Positions 52,395 to 62,812 are shown, counted from the first letter of the stretch. The stretch: DNA of 64,000 nucleotides from Insolitispirillum peregrinum (GCF_900156605.1 NZ_FTOA01000008.1:62001-126000), one strand, 5' to 3'. The notes: a model not told the origin generated them from the letters alone. Numbers and translations: made by a program.

Positions 52395-53285
52395 ATGTCC
52401 AAGCCTGCCGCAGCCAAGGCGCCCGTTGCCGAGGCGCATTTTGTGCTGACCATCACCAGCCCCGATTCCGTCGGGATCGTCGCGGCGGTGTCCAGCTTCC
52501 TCGCGGAAAACGAAGCCTTCATCACCGAAAGCGCCCACTATGGCGACCCGGACACCGGTCGCTTTTTCATGCGCACCGTGTTCCGCGCCGGTGGCAGCCG
52601 CTTTCCGGCGATCGACAAGCTGAAGGCCGGCTTTGCCCTGATCGGTGACCGCTTCAGCATGGACTGGTCGATGCATGATGCCACCCGCCGCCCGCGGGTG
52701 GTGATTGCGGTGTCGAAGTTCGGCCATTGCCTGAACGACCTGCTGCACCAGTGGCGCACCGGCCAGTTGCAGATCGACATTCCGGCGGTGGTGTCCAACC
52801 ACGAGGATTTCCGCGATCTGGTCGAATGGCACGGCATTCCGTACCACTACCTGCCGGTCAACAAGGGCAACAAGGTGGAACAGGAACAGCGGATGCTGGA
52901 ACTGTTCGACAGCAGCGACGCCGACCTGCTGGTGCTGGCCCGCTACATGCAGATCCTGTCTGAAAGTGCCTGCCGCCATCTGGCCCGCCGGGCGATCAAC
53001 ATTCACCACTCGTTCCTGCCCAGCTTCAAGGGCGCCCGCCCCTATCAGCAGGCCCATGCCCGTGGGGTGAAGATCATCGGCGCGACCGCCCACTACGTGA
53101 CCCAGGACCTCGACGAAGGCCCGATCATCGAGCAGGGCGTCGAACGGGTTGATCACACCTTCACGGTGGACAACCTGGTGCGCACCGGTCGTGACATCGA
53201 AACCGTGGTGCTGTCGCGTGCCGTCCGCTGGCATGTGGAAAACCGCGTGATGATCAACGGTGCCAAGACGGTGGTGTTCCGGTAA
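52395..53285 (+). CDS. purU: Formyltetrahydrofolate deformylase PurU
   Basis: 296 residues from the ATG of MSKPAAAKAPVAEAHFVLTITSPDSVGIVAAVSSFL; the open frame upstream runs into the tRNA. An ACT domain (residues ~14-90) is followed by a formyltransferase fold with INIHHSFLPSFKGARPYQQAHARGVKIIGATAHYVTQDLDEGPIIEQ (catalytic Asn/His/Asp). It splits 10-formyl-THF into formate and THF, balancing the one-carbon pool with FolD. A strong terminator follows. Confidence 0.96.
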   Translation: MSKPAAAKAPVAEAHFVLTITSPDSVGIVAAVSSFLAENEAFITESAHYGDPDTGRFFMRTVFRAGGSRFPAIDKLKAGFALIGDRFSMDWSMHDATRRPRVVIAVSKFGHCLNDLLHQWRTGQLQIDIPAVVSNHEDFRDLVEWHGIPYHYLPVNKGNKVEQEQRMLELFDSSDADLLVLARYMQILSESACRHLARRAINIHHSFLPSFKGARPYQQAHARGVKIIGATAHYVTQDLDEGPIIEQGVERVDHTFTVDNLVRTGRDIETVVLSRAVRWHVENRVMINGAKTVVFR

Positions 53286-53338
53286 CGCAGTGCGCGTATG
53301 ACCTGACACCACAGGATGGCCAGACACCACAGTCAAGA

Positions 53339-53375
53339 ACACGGGGCAGGCGATCGTCTGCCCCGTGTTTTTTTT
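53339..53375 (+). terminator. Rho-independent terminator after purU
   Basis: ACACGGGGCAG, loop GCGATCGT, CTGCCCCGTGT (11-base perfect stem), then a run of about eight T. Confidence 0.92.
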
Positions 53376-53393
53376 CATGACCCGGGGGGCACC

Positions 53394-55346
53394 ATGATCT
53401 ACAGACGGGAAATAGATGGCCTGAGGGCAGTTGCCGTGTTGGCGGTGATTCTGTTCCATGCGGGCTTCGGGGCCTTCAGGGGGGGCTTTGTCGGCGTCGA
53501 TGTCTTCTTTGTGATCAGTGGTTATCTGATCACCACCCTCATCGTCACCGATCTCGACCATGGACGGTTTTCCGTTAGCCGTTTCTATGAACGACGTATC
53601 AGACGCATTCTGCCTGCCCTGTGTGTCGTCGTGCTGGCCTGCGTTCCATTCGCTTGGCTGTGGCTGTTACCGGGGGAGCTGCTGAGCTTCTCCCACAGCC
53701 TGATGGCCGTCGCCACCTTTACCGCCAACATCCTGTTCTGGCGGGAGAGTGGCTATTTCGACACCACCACCGACCTTAAACCCCTGCTGCACACATGGAG
53801 TCTGGCGGTCGAAGAACAGTATTATCTGCTCTTCCCGGCCTTGTTGATCCTGCTGTGGAAAGTGGGGAAACGCCGGGCGATGGTGGTGGCGTTGGGGCTG
53901 GTGTTTGTCGCCAGCCTGGCTCTGGCGTACCGGATGGCACAGAGCCATCCGTCCGCGGCCTTTTACCTGCTGCCAACGCGGGTGTGGGAATTCATCATCG
54001 GGGCCTTCTGTGGACTGTGGCTGGCCAGACCGCAACACCACGGCATTGCGGGACTCTGGCAGGAGGTCGCTGGCTGGTCCGGCTTGCTCCTGATTCTCTG
54101 GGCCGTCGGCACGCTTGATGACTCTCTGCCCTTTCGCGGCCTGTTTGCGCTGGCCGCCCCCCTCGGCACGGCACTGGTGATTGTCTTTGCCACCCCCCGG
54201 ACCACCGTTGGCAGGCTGCTGGGCAACCGGGTCTGCGTCGGTATTGGTCTGGTCAGTTACAGTGCCTATCTCTGGCACCAGCCGTTGTTTGCCTTCGCCA
54301 GACTGCGCACCCTGTCCGAGCCTGCTCCAGCTGTTTTTCTGGCGCTGATTGCCACCACCTTTGTCCTTGCCGGTCTCAGCTGGAAATATGTCGAGACTCC
54401 TTTCAGAGCCAGTGCAGGGGCTGGCCGGAGCAAGGTCTTCATTGCCGCCTTTGCCGCCTCGGCGGGGATGATGGCGCTGGCGCTGACCGGGCATCTGGGC
54501 GGCGGCTTCAGCACCCGCTTTCCTCCCTTGGTCGAACGCCTTGAAACCCCCGACAAGCAGGCACCAATCCTGTGTCGGGCTGCCGGGCGCGACAAACCAT
54601 GCCTGCTGGGCAATCAACAGGCCGCACCGAAGACCGTCATGTTGGGAGATTCCCACAGCGTGATGCTGCGGGCCGGTCTGTCCGACGCTCTGGCCTCGTC
54701 TGATGCCTCCATCCTGTCGTTTGCCGGGGGCTGGTGTGCGCCACTGCTGGATTTCGGGACGAACACTCCCCTGAAAAATCCGCACTGCCGCACGATCATG
54801 TCGAAATCCCTCGCCCTTGTTCTCGGGAACAAGGACATCACCACGGTGATTCTGGCCGCAGAGTGGTCGAATTACACACAGGGGCGGCGTCCGGATGACT
54901 CCGGCCTTGCCTATTACACAGACTCGCAGTCCACCACCTTCAGCCTGCAGGAAAACGCGGCAGCGTTCGAGCGGGCGCTCCAGAACACTCTCAGCCAGCT
55001 GACCAAAGCCGGAAAGACCGTCTACATCGTTACCTCAGTCCCGGAGTACACGGTTGTTGTTCCGACCGCTCTGGCCAGACGCTACCTCATGACCGGAACG
55101 GTTTCCCTCGGCCCGTTCGAGATTGATCAGGCGGCCTACCGGAACAGGAACAGGGATGTCGCAGACATCTTTTCCCGCATCAACGACCGTAACGTCCACA
55201 TCGTTGACAGCTACGCGGTGTTCTGTCCCGCCGGACGCTGCCAGTACGCCGATGACTCGGGATCGTACTACATTGACAGCAATCATCTGTCACAAACCGG
55301 CAGCAAGAAACTGGCGCGGGCTGTCATACCGGCGCTTGGCCTGTAA
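53394..55346 (+). CDS. OafA/YrhL-type acyltransferase with C-terminal SGNH domain
   Basis: 650 residues from the ATG after the terminator (MIYRREIDGLRAVAVLAVILFHAG). Ten or so membrane segments carry the AT3 marks DGLRAVAVLAVILFHAG, FVISGYLITTLI and TWSLAVEEQYYLLFP. After about residue 410 comes a periplasmic SGNH hydrolase domain: GDSHS (block I) and the catalytic pair in DSNHLS (block V). Such proteins O-acetylate surface polysaccharide or other glycans. No polysaccharide cluster is adjacent, so the acceptor is unknown. A RIME-like element follows 38 bases after the stop. Confidence 0.93.
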   Translation: MIYRREIDGLRAVAVLAVILFHAGFGAFRGGFVGVDVFFVISGYLITTLIVTDLDHGRFSVSRFYERRIRRILPALCVVVLACVPFAWLWLLPGELLSFSHSLMAVATFTANILFWRESGYFDTTTDLKPLLHTWSLAVEEQYYLLFPALLILLWKVGKRRAMVVALGLVFVASLALAYRMAQSHPSAAFYLLPTRVWEFIIGAFCGLWLARPQHHGIAGLWQEVAGWSGLLLILWAVGTLDDSLPFRGLFALAAPLGTALVIVFATPRTTVGRLLGNRVCVGIGLVSYSAYLWHQPLFAFARLRTLSEPAPAVFLALIATTFVLAGLSWKYVETPFRASAGAGRSKVFIAAFAASAGMMALALTGHLGGGFSTRFPPLVERLETPDKQAPILCRAAGRDKPCLLGNQQAAPKTVMLGDSHSVMLRAGLSDALASSDASILSFAGGWCAPLLDFGTNTPLKNPHCRTIMSKSLALVLGNKDITTVILAAEWSNYTQGRRPDDSGLAYYTDSQSTTFSLQENAAAFERALQNTLSQLTKAGKTVYIVTSVPEYTVVVPTALARRYLMTGTVSLGPFEIDQAAYRNRNRDVADIFSRINDRNVHIVDSYAVFCPAGRCQYADDSGSYYIDSNHLSQTGSKKLARAVIPALGL

Positions 55347-55383
55347 GGCGGCCCCAACCCATGAGGCCATGACGAAACAGGCG

Positions 55384-55485
55384 CTAGAGCAACGTGCGTT
55401 AAATCGAACGCACGCTGCTCCAACATTTTGTTCTGTCGCATTGTTTATGCGAAAACCGGTTCCCACTTTTCGCACAATGCTCTAG
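55384..55485. repeat. RIME-like double palindrome, best preserved copy
   Basis: 102 bases bounded by CTAGAGCA and TGCTCTAG. Hairpin 1 is CGTGCGTT-aaatcg-AACGCACG; hairpin 2 is GCATTGT...GCGAAAA with TTTTCGC...ACAATGC around CCGGTTCCCAC. The layout (two large palindromes in ~100 bases) recalls the RIME elements of Rhizobiales. It lies between the acyltransferase and the 3' end of the giant RTX gene. Relatives: 39950-40056 (reversed, degenerate) and 19561-19867 (split). Confidence 0.85.
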
Positions 55486-55530
55486 CCACAGTGATGCGGC
55501 AGCGCCTGTTGGTACCATTCTTCCCACCCG

Positions 55531-58500
55531 TTACAGGGCGTTCTCGTTGGTAAAGTTGCTGGCTGAAATCTGGCTCAGGTCGGTGTTGTCCAGAACGGCA
55601 ATCTGATAGCTGTTGGCAACCGAGGCACTGCTGAGGTCATCGGTATACCAGACCGTGCTGTCTCCGCTGCCGCTGTCATAGGCCACATAAATCCCGGCCC
55701 CGCTGCCAACGTTCAGCGCGGCTGACGACAGGGCCGTGCTCCCTTCGCCATAGTGCAGGCCGCTGGCGGTGCTGGCATCATCCCACACATCAAAGACGGT
55801 GTTGGAATTGTTGATGTACGACAGGGCAATGGTGTCATCACTGCCCCAATCGGTGATCAGGTCGGTCCCGGCCCCCTTGGCCTCACTGAGCGACAAATAG
55901 CTGGTGTAGCCAAAGATATCGGCCCCACCGCCGCCGGTCAGGGTGTCAGAGCCGAAATAGCCGTCCATAAAATCACTGCCGCTGCTGCCGATGAAGGTAT
56001 CACCGGCGCTGCTGCCGGTGATCATTTCAACATCACCGACACTGACCGAGGCCCCGGTCGTACCGTTCTGGGTGATCGTGGCGGTGGCAGTATCGGTGTA
56101 GGTAACGGTCACGGCAGAAGTGATGTCCTGGAAGGTGATCTCGTCCTTGCTTCCGGCCCCGCCATCAAAGGTGATGCTCTGGTTGGCGATCAGGTTCGAT
56201 TTGATGCGCAGCTGGTCATCTCCGGCTCCACCAGACACCAGATCATCGCCAGCCCACAGCGAGACGGTATCGTCATAGCTGCTGCCAGTGATGGTATCGG
56301 CGGAGTCAGAACCGCTTCCATCGGTGATCGAGGTGCTGAACAGCGAGCTGTTGCCAAGATCAAAGGTGATGTCCGACAGGTCGAGCGTCCCGGTTCCGGT
56401 CATCTCCCACACCACGCTGCCGGTATCGATGGTGGTGACGGTTGACAACTGATTGGCCAGATCCCAGGTGGTCTGCACCGATGTCACATCATCGGCCAGA
56501 ACCATGCCTTCCATGTTGGTGATGGTCACCCCGGTCAGGTCCTGCCCGATCAGGTTGACATGCAGGATATCCGTCCCGCTGCCACCGTCCAGACTGGCAA
56601 AGGACAGCGAGGTCAGCGGGCTGGTATACAGATGGTCATCCCCATTCCCGAGGTAGATCGTGGCACTGCTGTGGATGGCATTCAGGTACAGCATGTCGTT
56701 ACCATCACCGGCGTCCCACACCAGCGTCTGGTCGTCATGAATGACCGCCATGTCATTGGCAGCAGAGGTGTCGTTATCCCGCAGGATATAGGTACCATCG
56801 GCGGTGACATAGGTTTTGACGGTCGAAGTATTGGTAAAGTCAACAATGTAGATGGCGTTGGTGGTCAGCGAGTCATAGGACAGGATCAGGTCCGTGCCAT
56901 CGATGGCCATCCGGTACAGGGTCGCATCAGACTGCTGGACGTCGATAACATTGGCACCTTCGGTATCACTGATCCAGTCAGAGCCGAACGGCGCAGAGCC
57001 ATAGACATAAACGTCATCCCCGGTCCCGCCATGGAGCTGGTCATCGCCAGCATCGCCACTGATGGTGTTGTTACCGGCATTGCCGTAAAGGGTATCGTCC
57101 CCGGCCCCGCCAAACAGCAGGTCATCGCCGGTATCGCCAGCATCATTGACCGACAGACCGGCATAGATCACGTCCCGGTAGGCCGACCCATGGATGGTGT
57201 CGGTCCCCTCTGCCCCAAAGATGGTTTGCGTGACGCTGTCATTGGTGTTCCGCCCCAGCATCAGCTCACCGTCTTCGGTACCAAACCAGACAGAATCCGT
57301 GCTGGAGGATACGCTGATAGTGCTGCCATCGGGCATCAGGATCAGGCTGGGCGCTTTGTGCCCAAAGGCGGTATTGAGAACGGTGTTGTCCCAGGTCAGC
57401 GTTTCCGTGCCGTCATAGGTAAAGACCAGATCGCCCCTGCTGTCATAGCCCATGCTGAGCGTTTTCGCACTGTCCAGCGAACGGAGGTCAATCACGTCGC
57501 TGCCAGACACATCGGCAATGGTGTCATCGCCATCCCCCGACCAGACATAGGTATCGTCACCATTGCCACCCAGCAGGGCATCATTGCCTGCCCCGTCACG
57601 CAGGACGTTGTTGCCATAATTGCCATGCAACTCGTCATTGCCAGCCCCACCGATCAGGGTGTCGTTGCCGGTGTCCGAGCTGTCATTGTCGCTGCCCCCG
57701 GCATAGAGGGTATCATCGCCTGCACTGCCCAGCATGGTGTCAACACCAGCGTTGCCATACAGCTCGTCACCGGTATAGCTGGCCACGACGATCTCGTCAC
57801 CGTCGCCCCCGTTGCCACGCTCCACCAGTCCATAGGTGGTGCCGTCCTGCATCTTCAGGGTTTCAACCGAGCTGTCACCGGCAATCAGTTCCAGCGTGCC
57901 GCTGTTGCCCGCCGTCAGCAGGATGTTGCCATCCGCGTTCCGCTCGATGGTGATCGTGGTACCGGCCGAGATGTTTTCCAGCGACAGCAGGTCATTCCCC
58001 GACTGTTCGTCGATGGTGTCCGTGCCGCTGCCACTCCAGAAATAGGTGTCGTCGCCGCCGGTATCCTGAATGCTGTTATCGCCGGAATCATCGGTAACCT
58101 GATCGTCTCCGCTGCCCAGAATCAGGTTCTCGATATCCGTCAGGGTATCTGTCCCGCCGTATCCACCTGTCACGGTCCCGCTGACGAGGTTGACGGTCAG
58201 ATCACCGGTCGCACCGGCATAGCTGGCGGTGTCACTGCCCGCGCCGCCATCAAGAACGTTATCTCCGGCACCGCCCTTCAGGGTGTCGTCGCCGTCCCTC
58301 CCTTTCAGGGTATTGTCGTTGCTGTCCCCGGTCAGGCTATCGTTGCCATCGCTGCCCCAGACATGTTCGATACCATAAAGGGTGTCGCTGCCAACGTCGG
58401 TCCCACTGACGAACCCGGCAGAGGCCCCGTTCAAGGTGACGGTAACGCCGGAGCCGATGAGCCTGAGATCAAGAACGTCATCGCTGCCTGCATCGGCTGT

Positions 58501-61500
58501 GCTGTCTCCGCCATAATAGACGTCATGACTGCTGCTGCCCGATGCTGCGACAAAGGTGTCGTCACCCGCCCCACCAGACAGCGTATCACTGCCACCATTG
58601 CCATACAGGGTGTCGTCGCCCTCATCACCGAACAGCTCGTCGCTTGCCATTCCGCCATAGAGGGTATCGTTCCCGGCGCCGCCGTGCAGATTGTCCTCGT
58701 CGGCCCCGATGTTGGTGACACTGCCACCGTAGATCTCATCATCACCGCTGCCGCCAAAGATGACGTCTTCATCCAGGCCACCATACAGTGTCTGGCCACC
58801 GGCATAGCCAACGATGACATCCATCCCGCTGGTCCCGTTGACGATGGCCGTATTCTGTTCGATCAGCGTCATCACATAACCGGTCGGGTCTTTCAGGGTA
58901 TCAACCCCGGCACCGGCAAGGATGGTCAAATGTGCCGCACCATCATCATAGTCAACGATCAGGTTCCCCGCAGCATCATGGTACAGCAGGGTGTTCACAT
59001 TCTCGTCAAGATCAGCCAGCGACAGGGTATCCGACCCCGATCCGTCGCTGATGGTGTCATTGCCCGTTCCCTGCCAGATGTAGGTATCGTCCCCGGCTCC
59101 CCCCATCAGGACATCATTACCGCTGCCATCCTTGAAGGTATCGGCCAGCGCGGACCCGATGATGGTCTCGAAGCTCCTGACCAGATCGGTGTTGCCGAAC
59201 TGGTCGGTAACGGTGGCATATCCCGTCCAGCTCAGCGCAGAAAGGTTTACCGAGATACCCTGGGTGCCGGTCTCGCTGTACGACAGGACATCATTGCCCG
59301 ATCCGCCATCCAGGGTGTCGTTTCCGGCCCCGCCATACAGCGTGTCATCGCCCGTCCCGCCATCCAGCTCGTTGTTTCCGGCGCTACCATAGAGAATGTC
59401 GTTCCCGGCACCGCCATCCATGTCATCATCGGCCGTTGACTCTGCGCCACTGCGGGTCGAGGCCGCATACAGCACATCATCACCGCTGCCCCCAAAAATG
59501 ATATCCTTGCCAGCCAGCCCGTACAGGGTCTGTCCGGTATGGTACCCGACAATCAGGTCGTCACCGGTAGTCCCGCTGACCGTGGTATCGGTATTTTCGA
59601 TCAGGGTCAGCGTCTCGCCGTCAGGGATGATCACCAGTTCGATGCTGCTACCCGCCTGAATGGTCAGGGAGCTGCTGGCACTGGAGGTCACCACAAGATT
59701 GCCGCTGCTGTCATGCTGGATCGAGCCGACCTGCGCACTGTCCAGCAGGCCCAGCGACAGCAGATCGGCAGTGCCACCCGTATCAATCACCGTATCGTTG
59801 CCCAGGGCGATCCAGGTATAGGTATCGCTACCCAACCCTCCCTGAAAGACCTGACTGTCAGCCCCATCCCTGAAGCTGTCGGCCAGCGCCGACCCGATGA
59901 TCGTCTCGAAATTCTTCACCTGATCCGAATTGCCGAACTGGTCGGTGACCGTTGCGTATCCGGCTCCGTTCACCGAACTGAGATCAACAAAGATGCCTTG
60001 CGTGCCAGTGGCGCTGTACGACAGGGTATCGCTGCCATCGCCGCCATCAAGCACGTCATTGCCTGCACCGCCATCAAGCGTGTCATTCCCGGCATTGCCA
60101 TACAGGGTATCCGCCCCGGTGCCACCGTACAGTTCGTTGCTGCCCGCGCTGCCATAGAGGGTGTCGTCTCCGGCTCCACCGGCGAGATAATCCTCATCGG
60201 TAGCCGGGGCCCCCGCGGCGTTGGTCCCGGTGCTGGTGGTGGCGGCATAAATCACATCATTGCCACTGCCGCCAAAGATCACGTCTTCGCCCGCAGCCCC
60301 GTACAGGGTTTGCCCGCCACCATGGCCGACAATAATGTCAGCCCCGGACGAGCCGGTCACCGTCGGGCTGGCGTCCTCAATCAACGCCAGGATCGTGCCG
60401 TCCGGGCCGATCACCTGCTCGATGGCACTGCCCGAAGTCACGGTCAGCGTCGCGCCACCATTATTATAGCTCACCAGCAGATTGCCGCTGCTGTCATGGG
60501 ACAACGACGAAATCAGGTCGCCATCAAGCAGGTCCAGTGACAGCACATCGGTGGTGCCGCCGGTATCGGTCACCGTGTCGGTGCCCAGGCCGCTCCACAC
60601 ATAGGTATCACTGCCCAGCCCGCCCTGCAGGACCTGATTCCCCGCCCCGTCGGTAAAGCTGTCAGCCAGGGATGATCCGATGATCGTCTCGAAATTCTTC
60701 ACCCGGTCGGTATTGCCGAACTGGTCGGTGGCCGTTGCGTATCCGGCGGCGTTCACCGAGCCGAGATCAACAGAGACCCCCTGGGTGCCGGTGGCGCTGT
60801 ATGACAGGGTGTCATTGCCATCCCCGCCATCGAGCACATCATTGCCCGCCCCCCCGTCCAGCACATCGTTTCCGGTACCGCCTTCGAGGGTATCATTACC
60901 CGCCCCACCGCTCAGACTGTTGGCATCACTGTTGCCAATGATGGTGTCATTGCCTGAACCGCCAACCACATGCTCGATGCCATACAGCCGGTCAACACCG
61001 ATATCGGTTCCACTGGCAACACCATAGGCCGTCTGCAGCCCGCTGGCCCCTTGCAGCTTGACCGAAATGCTGTTGGTCGCACTGCTGTAAATCAACAGGT
61101 CGTTGCTGCCGGTATCGGTTCCGTCGGCCTCGCCGCCATAATAGACGTCGTTGCCTTCCCCCGAACCACCAACCAGTGTGTCGTCCCCGGCACCGCCGAT
61201 CAGCGTGTCGTTGCCGGCGTTGCTCTGCATGCGGTCATTCCCACCGCCGCCATCAATGGTGTCATTCCCCGAGCCGGTGGTGATGGTGTTGCCGCTGTCA
61301 TCCCCAACGATGTAATAGTTCGCGCTGGATGATGCCACCGAATAGGGCGTCGTCCCCGTCACCGTCTCGTTGACAATCGTCGTGGAGGAAGAGCCCGTCG
61401 ACCCCGACGCGGTGTGTCCCGACAGACTGTTGTCGGTCGTCCCGCTGATGATCGCCTGGATCACCGACGTCAACAGCGATCCGGTGCCGCCAGAGGTCAC

Positions 61501-62670
61501 CGTAATGGTCCCGCTGCCGCCCGCTACAGTCGCCACCGTCTGCAGGGCTGAACTGGTCAGGGTCTCGGTCACGGTTTGCGACAGGGTGACCTTTACCGTC
61601 TCGCTCGTCGTACTGTTGTCATTGGCCTGCGTGGAGGAACTGCTTTCCGACGGGCTGTTGTTGCTGTCTTGCTGCGAGTTGTCCGGTGTGCTGTTCAGCG
61701 GCGTGGAATTGTACTGACTGCTCGACGGCGCGGTGCTGTCAATGAACGGAGACACCGAGCTGTGCGACGGCAGCAGGCTGAAGGATTCGCCGAACAGGGT
61801 GTGGAAATCCTGTGCCGACAGGGTAAAGGCGATGCTCTGGCCGCTGCCAAAGCTCAAGCCGTTCATCGGAATGTTCAGCGCCATCACCTGCCCGTTGGGC
61901 AACATGACGTTGATTTCCCCAACGGTACCACTGGGGTCGGGGATCAGGATCACCCGCAGGTCGGACTGGTCATCGGCATTGACGCCAACGGAGCCCGATG
62001 TCCCGCGAATCCCGATGGTCGCCACCGGGGTACTGACCGTCATCGCATCCGGGCCAGCCTTGGCAACCTGTCCCGACACAAACGAAAAAGTCCCCGACAG
62101 CAGCGAGAATTTCGAGCTGCCATCCCCGCCCGCCGGATCATAAATCATCTCGTCGAGGACCATTTTCGCCTTGGCTCCCAGCGAAAATTCGGTGCCATCG
62201 ACAAAGGTGATCCCCACGCCGCCATCATCACTGCTGACCAGCAGATCGCCTTCAAAGACCGGGTCTCCGGCCTTCAGGGTCGCGGTGGTGCCATCGGCAT
62301 GCTGGACGGTTACGATTCCCTTGACCTGCTGCACGGTCCCGATCGGGGGGGATGCCTGTGCCAGCTGGGGTGCGCCCTCGGCAGCCACCTGCCCCGGTGC
62401 CAACGGACCGGCCAGCCGGGTCGCCAGTGCCCCGGACAGTTCGCCATGACCATCCGCCGTCGTCAGCGATGGAGTCGGGTCCATCGAGAAAAAGCCGCGA
62501 ACCACATACTGGTGCCCGTCAGGCGCAGAAATCACCAGGTCGGCCCCCGCCCGGCTGTATGACCCTTCGGTCATCACATCCAGAGACGGAAGAACCGCCT
62601 TGCCGTCATGCAGACCGATTACTGATCCGGTCTGCCCCACGCCCGCCATCGCCCCAGTGCCAAGAGACAT
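55531..62670 (-). CDS. Giant FecR-domain RTX (hemolysin-type Ca-binding) exoprotein
   Basis: About 2,379 residues from the ATG with AGAGGG 5 bases upstream (MSLGTGAMAGVGQTG); 16 more codons are open before it. Residues ~110-230 are a FecR-like domain (IGTVQQVKGIVTVQHADGTTATLKAGDPV...TPVATIGIRGTSGSV). Next a Ser/Thr/Asn-rich linker, then dozens of GGxGxDxLxGG calcium-binding nonapeptides grouped in blocks, including three long tandem copies of about 245-260 residues. The C-terminus (SYQIAVLDNTDLSQISASNFTNENAL) has the look of a type I secretion signal. No ABC, MFP or TolC-type genes are in the window, so the exporter is elsewhere. Adhesin or surface-layer role is inferred. Confidence 0.9.
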   Translation of the reverse strand: MSLGTGAMAGVGQTGSVIGLHDGKAVLPSLDVMTEGSYSRAGADLVISAPDGHQYVVRGFFSMDPTPSLTTADGHGELSGALATRLAGPLAPGQVAAEGAPQLAQASPPIGTVQQVKGIVTVQHADGTTATLKAGDPVFEGDLLVSSDDGGVGITFVDGTEFSLGAKAKMVLDEMIYDPAGGDGSSKFSLLSGTFSFVSGQVAKAGPDAMTVSTPVATIGIRGTSGSVGVNADDQSDLRVILIPDPSGTVGEINVMLPNGQVMALNIPMNGLSFGSGQSIAFTLSAQDFHTLFGESFSLLPSHSSVSPFIDSTAPSSSQYNSTPLNSTPDNSQQDSNNSPSESSSSTQANDNSTTSETVKVTLSQTVTETLTSSALQTVATVAGGSGTITVTSGGTGSLLTSVIQAIISGTTDNSLSGHTASGSTGSSSTTIVNETVTGTTPYSVASSSANYYIVGDDSGNTITTGSGNDTIDGGGGNDRMQSNAGNDTLIGGAGDDTLVGGSGEGNDVYYGGEADGTDTGSNDLLIYSSATNSISVKLQGASGLQTAYGVASGTDIGVDRLYGIEHVVGGSGNDTIIGNSDANSLSGGAGNDTLEGGTGNDVLDGGAGNDVLDGGDGNDTLSYSATGTQGVSVDLGSVNAAGYATATDQFGNTDRVKNFETIIGSSLADSFTDGAGNQVLQGGLGSDTYVWSGLGTDTVTDTGGTTDVLSLDLLDGDLISSLSHDSSGNLLVSYNNGGATLTVTSGSAIEQVIGPDGTILALIEDASPTVTGSSGADIIVGHGGGQTLYGAAGEDVIFGGSGNDVIYAATTSTGTNAAGAPATDEDYLAGGAGDDTLYGSAGSNELYGGTGADTLYGNAGNDTLDGGAGNDVLDGGDGSDTLSYSATGTQGIFVDLSSVNGAGYATVTDQFGNSDQVKNFETIIGSALADSFRDGADSQVFQGGLGSDTYTWIALGNDTVIDTGGTADLLSLGLLDSAQVGSIQHDSSGNLVVTSSASSSLTIQAGSSIELVIIPDGETLTLIENTDTTVSGTTGDDLIVGYHTGQTLYGLAGKDIIFGGSGDDVLYAASTRSGAESTADDDMDGGAGNDILYGSAGNNELDGGTGDDTLYGGAGNDTLDGGSGNDVLSYSETGTQGISVNLSALSWTGYATVTDQFGNTDLVRSFETIIGSALADTFKDGSGNDVLMGGAGDDTYIWQGTGNDTISDGSGSDTLSLADLDENVNTLLYHDAAGNLIVDYDDGAAHLTILAGAGVDTLKDPTGYVMTLIEQNTAIVNGTSGMDVIVGYAGGQTLYGGLDEDVIFGGSGDDEIYGGSVTNIGADEDNLHGGAGNDTLYGGMASDELFGDEGDDTLYGNGGSDTLSGGAGDDTFVAASGSSSHDVYYGGDSTADAGSDDVLDLRLIGSGVTVTLNGASAGFVSGTDVGSDTLYGIEHVWGSDGNDSLTGDSNDNTLKGRDGDDTLKGGAGDNVLDGGAGSDTASYAGATGDLTVNLVSGTVTGGYGGTDTLTDIENLILGSGDDQVTDDSGDNSIQDTGGDDTYFWSGSGTDTIDEQSGNDLLSLENISAGTTITIERNADGNILLTAGNSGTLELIAGDSSVETLKMQDGTTYGLVERGNGGDGDEIVVASYTGDELYGNAGVDTMLGSAGDDTLYAGGSDNDSSDTGNDTLIGGAGNDELHGNYGNNVLRDGAGNDALLGGNGDDTYVWSGDGDDTIADVSGSDVIDLRSLDSAKTLSMGYDSRGDLVFTYDGTETLTWDNTVLNTAFGHKAPSLILMPDGSTISVSSSTDSVWFGTEDGELMLGRNTNDSVTQTIFGAEGTDTIHGSAYRDVIYAGLSVNDAGDTGDDLLFGGAGDDTLYGNAGNNTISGDAGDDQLHGGTGDDVYVYGSAPFGSDWISDTEGANVIDVQQSDATLYRMAIDGTDLILSYDSLTTNAIYIVDFTNTSTVKTYVTADGTYILRDNDTSAANDMAVIHDDQTLVWDAGDGNDMLYLNAIHSSATIYLGNGDDHLYTSPLTSLSFASLDGGSGTDILHVNLIGQDLTGVTITNMEGMVLADDVTSVQTTWDLANQLSTVTTIDTGSVVWEMTGTGTLDLSDITFDLGNSSLFSTSITDGSGSDSADTITGSSYDDTVSLWAGDDLVSGGAGDDQLRIKSNLIANQSITFDGGAGSKDEITFQDITSAVTVTYTDTATATITQNGTTGASVSVGDVEMITGSSAGDTFIGSSGSDFMDGYFGSDTLTGGGGADIFGYTSYLSLSEAKGAGTDLITDWGSDDTIALSYINNSNTVFDVWDDASTASGLHYGEGSTALSSAALNVGSGAGIYVAYDSGSGDSTVWYTDDLSSASVANSYQIAVLDNTDLSQISASNFTNENAL

Positions 62671-62812
62671 CGTACCCTCTGCAGCTTGATCTGTTTCAGG
62701 GAAAGCCTTCCCCACCACACGGGCTCGTCAGCTTTTCCAGCAGCGCACGTGTACAGATACTTCTACCGAAGGGCGAGGGTTCCCTCAATGACGAGAATCA
62801 CAAAAGGGCTTT

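Noticed and set aside
56560..59439. 959-codon open frame on the + strand opposite the RTX gene
   Set aside because: It is the antisense shadow of Gly/Asp-rich RTX repeats, whose codon bias leaves few stops on the other strand; its translation is repetitive Val/Ile/Gly with no domain.
55531..62670. RTX nonapeptide coding repeats as a CRISPR array or tandem DNA repeat
   Set aside because: The periodicity follows coding nonapeptides with varied bases; there are no equal spacers or identical direct repeats. No CRISPR array was seen anywhere in the window.
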